NCBI GenBank assembly: GCA_964610905.1
Contig: CAZSYT010000074.1
Span: forward strand, 1-16,885
From: JAJZJT01 sp964610905
GTDB taxonomy: Bacteria > Actinomycetota > Acidimicrobiia > Acidimicrobiales > RAAP-2
Length of the DNA stretch: 16,885 nt
Direction: 5' to 3'
The position numbers and the translations under genes were made by a program. Numbering within the stretch: the stretch's first letter is position 1; each line of letters opens with the position of its first letter. The notes below the pieces were generated by a model that did not search any database, was not told the origin of the DNA, and saw nothing but the letters and a program-made list of their open reading frames with translations. Below, piece after piece: positions 7,804 to 14,200 of the stretch.

Positions 7804-9672
7804 ATGGGTCTCATGCTCGACCTCGTACAGCGGAGGAACGCACCGGCGCTGGCCCGCCGTGCCGACGGGAAGAGGTCGGTCGCGTCCCCGGCCGTCCGCG
7901 GCGGCCTGGTGCTCCTCTGCTACCTCGTCTGTTCGTTCGTCGTCTTCCACATCGGGTGGCGTGCCCCCGGCTCTCCGGTCATCGGGGCATGCTGCGACCA
8001 GCCGTCGACCATCAATCTGCTGGGTTGGACGGCGTTCGCGATCAGCCACGGCCGCGATCCCCTCGTCACCCACGCGCTGAACGCCCCCCAGGGGATCAAC
8101 ATGATGTGGCAGCCCAACGGCATGCCCCTGCTCGGGATCGTCGCAACGCCGTTCGAGCTGCTGCTGGGCCCGATCGTCACCTACAACCTGCTCGTCACCC
8201 TCGCGCTGCCACTTTCGGGGCTCGCTGCGTACGCAGCCCTCCGGAGGTGGGTCGGCGGGACGGCTGGCCCGTTCGTCGGTGGCTTCCTCTACGGCTTCTC
8301 GCCGTTCATGTTCACGCACGCCCTCGGGCACCTGAACATCTTCTTTGTGCCTCTTCCACCGCTCGTCCTCCTCGCCGTGACCGACCTGCTCTCCGGCCGG
8401 AGGCGGTCCTGGTGGGCCTCGGGGCTCGCCGTCGGCGTGCTCGGAGCGGCACAGCTGCTCGTGGGACAGGAGATCTTCGCCGGCACCGTGATCGCTGCGT
8501 TCCTCGTCGTCGCCGTCATGGCAGCGAGCCACCGGGACGCGATGGCGCGGCGGTGGAAGGAGGTCGCCGCGGGCCTAGCGGTCGCTTTCGGAGCGTTCGT
8601 CGTGCTCGCGGGCTGGCCGCTCGCCGTGCTGCTCGCAGGCCCCGACCGGCTCCACGGCCGGTGGGAGGCGCCGATCTCGGTCGACCTGCTGAACCTCTTC
8701 CTCCCCAGCGTCACCGGGCAGTTCCGGCCTGGCGGGGCGGCCTACTTCTTCGCGTGGGGCTGGAGCCAGGGTGAAGCTGTCGGCTACCTCGGCATCGTGC
8801 TCGTCGTGCTGTCCGTGGTCGTGGCCGCGCGCCGGTGGCGTCGGGACGCTGTGCGTGTCGCCGCCGCCGTCGGTGCGTGCATGCTGGTGCTGTCGCTCGG
8901 TCCCACGCTGACGGCAGCAGGCGTCAACCTGAAGATCTGGCTCCCGGCCCGGCTTCTCCTCGCCCTCCCGTTCTTCGAGAACATGCTGCCGGCCCGCCTG
9001 TTCGTCTTCGTGGACCTGGCGGCCGCGGTCCTCCTCGCCGAGTTCGTCCGAGGGGCGACGGCCCGTGGCTCGGTCGGCCCCGGTGCCGAGGGAGGCGACG
9101 GCCCGACGCCCCGACGCCCGGGGCAGCGGGCGCGATCGGGGTCCCCGGTCGCACGTCGTCTCGGGGCCGTGGCGGTCGTCGTGGCAGCCCTGCTCCCGCT
9201 GATGCCCTCCGTCCACTACGAGGTCTACCGGTACCCGACGCCACGGTTCTTCTCCACGGCAGCGGTCGACGTCATCCCGGCGGGCGGCAATGCCCTGGTC
9301 GTACCGTTCCCGGAGGGCGGCCCCCACGACGGCGCTCCCATGGTGTGGCAGGCCGTGGCCCGGTTCCGCTTCTCGATGGTCGGCGGCTATGTGTTCGTGC
9401 CGCCCGCGGGAGGGGCGCCCGGGGCGACGGTCGGGGGACCCCCGAACACCTTGACCAGCACGCTCACGGCGATCGCCGACGGCGCTCCCACTCCTCCGCT
9501 CGTCCCCCTGCGGCTCGAGGCGATGCGGCGCGACCTCGCCCGGTTCCGGCTCTCGGCGGTCGTGCTCGGGCCGATGCCGGGGCACGTCCGTGCCCTGGAC
9601 CTCCTCGAGAAGGTGATCGGCAGCCGGCCCGTGGCCGACCACGGCGTCCAACTGTGGAAGGGACCGCTGTGA
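7804..9672 (+). CDS. Polytopic membrane protein, GT-C glycosyltransferase-like (paralogue B)
   Basis: From ATG 7804 the protein has 622 residues. The frame stays open back to 7516, but that stretch runs over the divergent gene and is Arg/Ser-rich, so the start after GGGAG (7795-7799) is preferred; ATG 7813 is also possible. A basic N-terminus leads into a first hydrophobic helix (about 34-50), then a loop with ACCDQ (Asp65), SHGRDPL (81-87) and APQGINMMWQPNG. About ten further membrane segments follow, with GFSPFM at 164-169, and then a C-terminal soluble part that includes STAAVDVIP and MVGGYVFVPP. The same landmarks occur in the same order in the divergent protein ending at 5730, so the two are paralogues. 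The architecture suggests a GT-C sugar transferase using a lipid-linked donor, with the C-terminal domain outside the cell. Donor and acceptor cannot be read from the sequence. Confidence 0.75.
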   Translation: MGLMLDLVQRRNAPALARRADGKRSVASPAVRGGLVLLCYLVCSFVVFHIGWRAPGSPVIGACCDQPSTINLLGWTAFAISHGRDPLVTHALNAPQGINMMWQPNGMPLLGIVATPFELLLGPIVTYNLLVTLALPLSGLAAYAALRRWVGGTAGPFVGGFLYGFSPFMFTHALGHLNIFFVPLPPLVLLAVTDLLSGRRRSWWASGLAVGVLGAAQLLVGQEIFAGTVIAAFLVVAVMAASHRDAMARRWKEVAAGLAVAFGAFVVLAGWPLAVLLAGPDRLHGRWEAPISVDLLNLFLPSVTGQFRPGGAAYFFAWGWSQGEAVGYLGIVLVVLSVVVAARRWRRDAVRVAAAVGACMLVLSLGPTLTAAGVNLKIWLPARLLLALPFFENMLPARLFVFVDLAAAVLLAEFVRGATARGSVGPGAEGGDGPTPRRPGQRARSGSPVARRLGAVAVVVAALLPLMPSVHYEVYRYPTPRFFSTAAVDVIPAGGNALVVPFPEGGPHDGAPMVWQAVARFRFSMVGGYVFVPPAGGAPGATVGGPPNTLTSTLTAIADGAPTPPLVPLRLEAMRRDLARFRLSAVVLGPMPGHVRALDLLEKVIGSRPVADHGVQLWKGPL

Positions 9673-9715
9673 GGGCCAGCGGGAGCCGACCAGAGCCGGG
9701 CCCGGGCGGGACGCC

Positions 9716-9721
9716 TATCAT
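9716..9721 (+). promoter_or_regulatory. Putative -10 box upstream of the GNAT gene
   Basis: TATCAT in CGCCTATCATCC is an A/T-rich, near-consensus -10 hexamer in a GC-rich gap. The first start codon downstream, GTG 9729, lies seven bases further on and opens a 20-codon frame that ends two bases before the GNAT start. No recognisable -35 box is present. Confidence 0.42.
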
Positions 9722-9728
9722 CCAGCTG

Positions 9729-9791
9729 GTGGGCCGGCTTCGCCGAGCGGTCGGGTCCACACCGTTCGTGCTGCCGGCGATGGGTGACTGA
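9729..9791 (+). CDS. Possible 20-residue leader ORF before the GNAT gene
   Basis: GTG 9729 to TGA 9791 would encode MGRLRRAVGSTPFVLPAMGD. It begins seven bases after the TATCAT box, which would suit leaderless translation, and it stops two bases before the ATG of the acetyltransferase. That gene has no evident Shine-Dalgarno of its own. This could be a short leader peptide that delivers ribosomes to the next gene, but the peptide matches nothing known to me and chance is a real alternative. Confidence 0.25.
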   Translation: MGRLRRAVGSTPFVLPAMGD

Positions 9792-9793
9792 CG

Positions 9794-10420
9794 ATGGTCT
9801 CGAGGATGCACACGCCGCTCCAACCGGTCGAGCTGGTCGGCTGGAGGGTACGGCTGCGCCCGCTGACCGAGGCCGACTACCAGGCATGGTTCGAGGTCCG
9901 CCGTCGGTGTCGAGAGTGGCTCGTGCCTTGGGAGCCCCGACCGGCGGGCGCCCCGCCCGCTCCCGAGGACGCAGCCAGCTTCGGCGTGCGGTGCGGGATG
10001 CGCGAGCGGGAGCGCCAGCTCGGGACGGGCTACGGGTTCGGCATCTTCGTGGGTGAGCGCTTCAGCGGCGAGATCACGCTGTCGTCGATCCAGCGTGGCC
10101 CGTTCCAGCAGGCGTTCATCGGGTACTGGGTGGACCAGCAGCTGGCGGGGCAGGGTCTCGTCCCCGAGGCGGTCGTCGTCGTCCTGCAGTTCGCCTTCGA
10201 AGTGCTCACGCTCCACCGGGTCGAGATCGCCATCGTCCCGAGGAACCACGCCAGCCGTCGGGTGGTGGAGAAGCTCGGCATCCGCTCCGAAGGCGTGGCC
10301 CTCGGCTACCTCGAGATCGACGGCGCCTGGGAGGACCACGTCCGCTACGCGATGACCGCGGAGGAGTGGCAGGCCCGACGGGGTGCGCTCCTCGGTCAGT
10401 GGCTGCGTCGGTCGGCCTGA
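9794..10420 (+). CDS. GNAT N-acetyltransferase, RimJ/RimL type
   Basis: The protein has 208 residues and the usual layout of RimJ/RimL-like GNAT acetyltransferases, which move an acetyl group from acetyl-CoA to protein N-termini or small amines. The N-terminal strand VGWRVRLRPLTEADY (15-29) is typical. The GYWVDQQLAGQGLVPEA block (110-126) supplies the Q/R-x-x-G-x-G/A pyrophosphate-binding loop. RVEIAIVPRNHASRRVVEKLGIRSEG (142-167) is the conserved C-terminal part of the fold, including the Asn-x-x-Ser that faces CoA. Length and motifs are complete. The substrate is unknown. ATG 9794 is used; ATG 9809 also keeps the whole fold. It lies in a run of membrane glycosyltransferase genes, but nothing in the sequence ties it to them. 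Confidence 0.88.
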   Translation: MVSRMHTPLQPVELVGWRVRLRPLTEADYQAWFEVRRRCREWLVPWEPRPAGAPPAPEDAASFGVRCGMRERERQLGTGYGFGIFVGERFSGEITLSSIQRGPFQQAFIGYWVDQQLAGQGLVPEAVVVVLQFAFEVLTLHRVEIAIVPRNHASRRVVEKLGIRSEGVALGYLEIDGAWEDHVRYAMTAEEWQARRGALLGQWLRRSA

Positions 10421-10490
10421 CATCGGCCGGTGCGGACGCAGCGCGCAGTCGGAGCCGACGAAGCCGTGTGTCCCGTGGAGCTGCGGCGTG

Positions 10491-10532
10491 CGCCTCGGCG
10501 CCGAGGCGGCCACCGCGGCCTCGAGGCCGCGG
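10491..10532. repeat. Two adjacent perfect palindromes (18 bp and 20 bp)
   Basis: CGCCTCGGCGCCGAGGCG (10491-10508) and CCGCGGCCTCGAGGCCGCGG (10513-10532) are both perfect palindromes and are only four bases apart. As RNA they would fold into stems of 7 and 8 bp with 4-base loops. They lie 71-112 bases after the GNAT stop, in the 282-base gap 10421-10702. They could act as a tandem-hairpin terminator or as a protein-binding site. No T-run follows. Confidence 0.6.
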
Positions 10533-10552
10533 CGGCGCCCGTCGAGTGGCAG

Positions 10553-10597
10553 CCAGGGGGAGCGCACGATCCGGGGCCGTGGTGCAGAGTCCCCTGG
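10553..10597. other. Inverted repeat in the gap before the PIG-V-like gene
   Basis: CCAGGGG (10553-10559) pairs with CCCCTGG (10591-10597). Inside it, GCAC (10564-10567) can pair with GTGC (10582-10585), so a longer interrupted stem is possible. This lies between the palindromes and the next gene start. A role as leader structure or terminator is conceivable, but there is no direct evidence for either. Confidence 0.25.
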
Positions 10598-10702
10598 GTT
10601 GTCGTTCCACTCGTCGCCGAACAGCTTCGTGAGCGGGAGCGCCTGGGGCGGGGCGATCCTCCGGCAGCGCGGCCGTCGCATGGTCGGGGAGCGTAGCGAC
10701 CG

Positions 10703-11971
10703 GTGGTCAGCCCGCTTGTGGAGGAGGCCCCCGCGGCAGGGCGCGCCTCGGCCGACGAGGTGCCGAGCAGGTCGCCGCTCCGACGGGCGCTCCCCGCCGC
10801 CACCGCCGTCTTCGTCGCGTGGCTCGCCGTCGTCGGGGCCCTCACCTTCGTGGAGGCCCGGCTCTCCGGCGTAGGGACCAGCGCGGGTGCCGAGCTGAAG
10901 GTGGTCGCGGCCTCGTGGGACGCCCACTGGCTGCAGGCCATCGCCCGCTCGGGCTACTCGTGGAACCCGCATCTCACGACGGGCCAGACCCCCAACTTCC
11001 TCCCCCTCTACCCCCTCCTCGAGCGGGCGGTGCACGCGGCGACGGGGCTGTCGTGGACGGTCACGGGGCTCGTCGTGAGCCTCGTCCTGCAGTACGCCTT
11101 CCTCGTCGTGGTGGCCGCCATCCTCGTCGTGCTCGAACACCGGCCGGACGGTCCCTCGGGGCGTCGCCGTCGCCCCAGACGGCCGTCGTACCGCTTGGTG
11201 ATGCTCGCCGCCGCCTACCCGGCGTCCCTCTTCGCCCTCCAGGGCTATGCCACCTCGCTCGTCATGGTCCTCGAGGCGCTCGCGATGCTGGCGTTCGTCC
11301 GACGTCGGACCACGACCGCCTACCTGTGGGCGGGGATCGGGTGCGCCGCGGACCCGATCTCCCTGGCGCTCCCGATCGGTCTCGCGCTCGCCCAGTGGGC
11401 GGAGTCGCGGCAGTGGTCGTTCCCCGTCCGACCCCGGCAGCTCGGGCACGAGCTCCTCGGCGTCGGCGGGTTCCTCGCCACGATGGTCTACTTCGGGATC
11501 GCCTTCGGCGCTCCCTTCGCCAAGATCCAAGCGGGCCAGGCGTGGTTCCCGAGGCGCACCGCGGGCCAGGTGCTGGCGAACCTGGTGACGTTCCGGGCGG
11601 TCCGAGCCGGCTTTACGACCTGGACCCAGGCGCTCCACCACGCTCGGGCCTTCACTTACACACTGGACACCGTCGTGCTCGTCGTGCTCGTCGTGCTCGT
11701 CGCAGCCGTCTGGGTGCGCACCGGCACGTCGTGGTTCGTCGTCGTCCCGGCGGTGGGCATCCTCCCGTTGCTCCTCCAGACGGCCGAGTACGGGATCACC
11801 TACGGCATCACCCGGCCCTCCTACCCGCTATGGCTCGCCATCGGCCTCCATCCCTCGGTCAGGCGCTCGCTCAGGTCCCGACGGTGGCTCTTCGTGCTCG
11901 TCCTCGTGCTCGAGCTCGCCGTCACCGTCGTGTGGGCGCACTACCTCGTCGAGCAGCGCTGGCTCGACTGA
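10703..11971 (+). CDS. PIG-V-like GT-C mannosyltransferase, integral membrane
   Basis: The protein has 422 residues from GTG 10703; GTG 10718 is an equally possible start and no strong ribosome site decides between them. The first membrane helix is at about 31-50. The first outer loop then has WDAHWLQAIARSGY (72-85) and FLPLYPLL (99-106), the hallmark pair of the PIG-V / actinobacterial mannosyltransferase family. In those enzymes the Asp of the WD motif (Asp73 here) is the likely catalytic base and the donor is a polyprenyl-phosphate mannose. Eight or so further hydrophobic segments follow. A Val-Val-Leu triplet repeated three times (324-332) lies in one of them. It probably transfers mannose or a similar sugar to an envelope glycan or protein outside the membrane. 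The minus-strand GT2 downstream could make the lipid-linked donor, which is inference. Confidence 0.82.
   Translation: MVSPLVEEAPAAGRASADEVPSRSPLRRALPAATAVFVAWLAVVGALTFVEARLSGVGTSAGAELKVVAASWDAHWLQAIARSGYSWNPHLTTGQTPNFLPLYPLLERAVHAATGLSWTVTGLVVSLVLQYAFLVVVAAILVVLEHRPDGPSGRRRRPRRPSYRLVMLAAAYPASLFALQGYATSLVMVLEALAMLAFVRRRTTTAYLWAGIGCAADPISLALPIGLALAQWAESRQWSFPVRPRQLGHELLGVGGFLATMVYFGIAFGAPFAKIQAGQAWFPRRTAGQVLANLVTFRAVRAGFTTWTQALHHARAFTYTLDTVVLVVLVVLVAAVWVRTGTSWFVVVPAVGILPLLLQTAEYGITYGITRPSYPLWLAIGLHPSVRRSLRSRRWLFVLVLVLELAVTVVWAHYLVEQRWLD
11672..11698 (+). repeat. 9-bp tandem repeat inside the PIG-V-like gene
   Basis: GTCGTGCTC occurs three times in a row, in frame, encoding Val-Val-Leu three times within a membrane helix. 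It is a small in-frame repeat whose copy number could vary without breaking the gene. Confidence 0.8.
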
Positions 11972-11995
11972 GCCCGTCCCAGCGGCGCGGTGCAC

Positions 11996-12035
11996 CCGCC
12001 GGCACCGGTCGAGGGTCCGCCGGCACCGGTCGAGG
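11996..12035. repeat. 19-bp direct repeat between convergent genes
   Basis: CCGCCGGCACCGGTCGAGG occurs at 11996-12014 and again, identically, at 12017-12035, giving a 21-base period. Both copies lie in the 72-base gap between the stops of the PIG-V-like gene and the SDR gene. Each copy contains the palindromes GCCGGC and ACCGGT. The function is unknown. Confidence 0.85.
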
Positions 12036-12043
12036 AAGGCCGC

Positions 12044-13084
12044 TCACTGCCCCTCGCGCACCACCGCCCGCGAGTGCCGGAAGAAGTGCTCGAGGTCGCG
12101 CTCGTAGCGGTAGGGCGCTCCCGAGCCGACCGACCGGCGAAGGTTGTTGGCGTGGGCGAAGCTGCGGACGGCGCCGGCGCTCGTGTACCGATAGCAGAAG
12201 CCGGTCTCGATCAGGCGCGACGTGTCAACGCCGCGCCCGTAGCGGGCCAGGGCCTCGAGCTCGGGGGGCAGCTCGAGGCCGGCGAGCCGGAGGACGGGGG
12301 CGCAGACGAGCCGCGGTGCCACCGGGGACAGCGGGAGGAGATGGGCCCCGGCGATGTGCGCCGTCTCGCTCCACGGCAGCTTGCCGGCACCGGCGACGTT
12401 GAAGAGCCCGGCGACCCGGCGCGAGGTCACGTGCTCGAGCGAGCGGACCACGTCGTCCTCCTCGACGAACTGCACGAGCGGGTCGTAGCCGGCGATCGCC
12501 GGCAGCAGACGGCGGCGGAGGTCGGTGCTCACGGGGGTGACGATGTCGCTCCCGAGGACGTTGGCGAAGCGGAGGACGGTGACGGCCACCTGAGGGTTGT
12601 CCTCGGCGAAGTCGCGCACGAGCGCCTCGACCTCGAGCAGGGAGCGCTCGAGCTGGGTCGCCACCGGCGCGTTGCGACGGCTGTCCTCGCGGAACCATGC
12701 CGGGTCGCGAGGAGAGGAGCCGTAGACGTGGGTCGAGGACTTCACGACCACGTGGCGCACGGTCGCTCCCGCCGCACTGACCGCCGCCAGCAGGTTGAGG
12801 GTGCCGATGACGTTGATCTCGTGCAGCGCCCTGCCGGAGACGTGCGACGAGTTGACCACGAGGAAGGTGTGCACCACCGTGTCCACCCGGGTGGCGCGGA
12901 CGATCCTGCTGAGGATCGAGTAGGTCTGGTCGGCACGGACGAACTCGGTCCGCTCGAGCGGCACCTTGGGCTCACCGGTGCCCATGCCGAGGACGAGGTC
13001 GACGGACGGGTCCCGCTCGAGCGCCTGGGCCATCCGGCCTCCCCAGAACGTGTCGACTCCGGTCACCAGCACGCGTCGCGCCAC
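12044..13084 (-). CDS. SDR family NAD-dependent epimerase-like protein, atypical active site
   Basis: The protein has 346 residues from GTG 13084, six bases after the acyltransferase stop. It is an extended SDR: VLVTGVDTFWGGRMA (5-19) is the nucleotide-binding turn in an altered Gly spacing, NVIGTLNLLAA (91-101) and VVVKSSTHVYGSS (112-124) follow, and LRFANVLG lies at 171-178. The usual catalytic Tyr-x-x-x-Lys should fall in the segment QLERSLLEVE (144-153), but leucines (145 and 149) stand at the aligned positions, so ordinary epimerase or dehydratase chemistry is doubtful. The family resembles the mycobacterial protein annotated galE2 (Rv0501), which also neighbours an acyltransferase gene. 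That annotation by name should not be carried over. It may bind NAD(H) and act as a partner or regulator of the acyltransferase. It is the last gene of the minus-strand run. Confidence 0.8.
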   Translation of the reverse strand: MARRVLVTGVDTFWGGRMAQALERDPSVDLVLGMGTGEPKVPLERTEFVRADQTYSILSRIVRATRVDTVVHTFLVVNSSHVSGRALHEINVIGTLNLLAAVSAAGATVRHVVVKSSTHVYGSSPRDPAWFREDSRRNAPVATQLERSLLEVEALVRDFAEDNPQVAVTVLRFANVLGSDIVTPVSTDLRRRLLPAIAGYDPLVQFVEEDDVVRSLEHVTSRRVAGLFNVAGAGKLPWSETAHIAGAHLLPLSPVAPRLVCAPVLRLAGLELPPELEALARYGRGVDTSRLIETGFCYRYTSAGAVRSFAHANNLRRSVGSGAPYRYERDLEHFFRHSRAVVREGQ

Positions 13085-13090
13085 GGCTGT

Positions 13091-14128
13091 CTACCCGAAG
13101 ACGACGCTGCGGCGTTCCCGCAGCACGTCGTGGAGGGCGTCCTGCAGCCGCGCCCGTACCTGCTCCGCCTCGTCCATCACCCGGCTCTTCGAGTAGCGCT
13201 CGAGCCCGGGCTCGACGTCGAAGGTGACCGGCTCGAGGACGCGCATGCGGATCTTCACCGGGAAGTAGGTGACGGCGCCGAGGAGCGGGCCGAAGGCGAC
13301 CATGTTGGCGGTGACCGGGAAGTAGGGAAGCCGCAAGAGGTGGGCGAGCTGGTTGGACCGGAACAGGACGGGCATGGCTTCCTCGGCGCCGACCACGGCG
13401 ATCGGTACCACGGGGACGCCGGCCCGCATGGCGATCTCGACGAAACCGCCCCGCCCGAACCGCCGGAGGCGGTACCGGTCTGCGTACCGCTTCGACGGTC
13501 CCTTCACCCCTTCAGGGAACGCCAGCGCGAGCTGCTGCCGGTCGTGGAGGAGGCGATAGGCGTTGTCGGGATGGGCCGGGACGCCGCCGGCACGCGACCA
13601 GAGGGTCCCGACCACCGGGACGGTCCGGAAGAACGAGTCGGCGAGGCCGTAGACGGGGCGGCCGAGCTCGCGTTCGATGCCGTGCATGATGACGGGGGCA
13701 TCGGGCGGGAGGGCGCCGGCGTGGTTTGCCACGAGCAGTGCCCCGCCGGTGAGCGGGATGCGGTCGAGTCCTTCCCACTCGGCGCGGAACCAGTAGCGGT
13801 AGACGGGGTCGTAGAGCCGGCGGGCCAGCTCGCGGACCCGTTCGGAGCGGCCCCACTCGTCGACGTCGGAGCGGCGGGGATCGTCGGGCGGGGGCTCGTC
13901 CGTCCGGGAGACGGCGACGGGCAGCGCGGCGCGGACCTCGACGGCGTGGTCGCTCCCGGGCTCCCCGGCGGAGCCCACCGGCACGCTCGCCGCACCGGGA
14001 GGGATGGCGACCATGTCGGCGTCGACGACGTCGCCGGGCTCGGCCCGGACGGGACGGCCGGCCGGGGCGCTCCGCTTCACGTGACCGTTCTGCCCCGACG
14101 GGGTTGTCGACCGCGCCTTCGAGGCCAC
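13091..14128 (-). CDS. PlsC/MGAT-like lysophospholipid acyltransferase family protein
   Basis: The protein has 345 residues from GTG 14128. The first 85 or so residues are Pro/Ala/Gly-rich and probably disordered. The acyltransferase domain spans about 100-340. It has VANHAGALPPD (133-143, with His136 and Asp143), the wider His-x6-Asp spacing seen in the MGAT/DGAT-like branch rather than the His-x4-Asp of PlsC, and LAFPEGVKG (202-210) as the second catalytic block. VEIAMRAGVPVVPIAVVGAEE (230-250) is the third. Such enzymes move acyl chains from acyl-CoA or acyl carrier protein to a glycerol or lysolipid hydroxyl at the membrane face. A TACGAT box six bases ahead of the GTG suggests a leaderless mRNA. 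It is followed after six bases by the SDR gene, the same partner as in mycobacteria (Rv0501/Rv0502) though in the opposite order. The acceptor is unknown. Confidence 0.87.
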   Translation of the reverse strand: MASKARSTTPSGQNGHVKRSAPAGRPVRAEPGDVVDADMVAIPPGAASVPVGSAGEPGSDHAVEVRAALPVAVSRTDEPPPDDPRRSDVDEWGRSERVRELARRLYDPVYRYWFRAEWEGLDRIPLTGGALLVANHAGALPPDAPVIMHGIERELGRPVYGLADSFFRTVPVVGTLWSRAGGVPAHPDNAYRLLHDRQQLALAFPEGVKGPSKRYADRYRLRRFGRGGFVEIAMRAGVPVVPIAVVGAEEAMPVLFRSNQLAHLLRLPYFPVTANMVAFGPLLGAVTYFPVKIRMRVLEPVTFDVEPGLERYSKSRVMDEAEQVRARLQDALHDVLRERRSVVFG

Positions 14129-14134
14129 GAACGC

Positions 14135-14140
14135 ATCGTA
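14135..14140 (-). promoter_or_regulatory. Putative -10 box for the acyltransferase gene, leaderless arrangement
   Basis: On the minus strand TACGAT is followed by six bases and then GTG 14128, the spacing expected if transcription starts at the start codon. It lies in the 72-base gap after the GT2 gene. No clear -35 hexamer is seen, so read-through from the upstream genes is also possible. Confidence 0.4.
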
Positions 14141-14200
14141 CCGGTGCTCGGCCCCGGCAGGCTCGGCGTCGTCGTGCCGCCGGGCCCGTCGGGTCGGGGG

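Noticed and set aside
9464..11641. A 725-codon open frame on the minus strand
   Set aside because: It crosses the ends of three plus-strand genes and has no domain. Only a short stretch in the intergenic gap looked protein-like, and that is reported separately at low interest.
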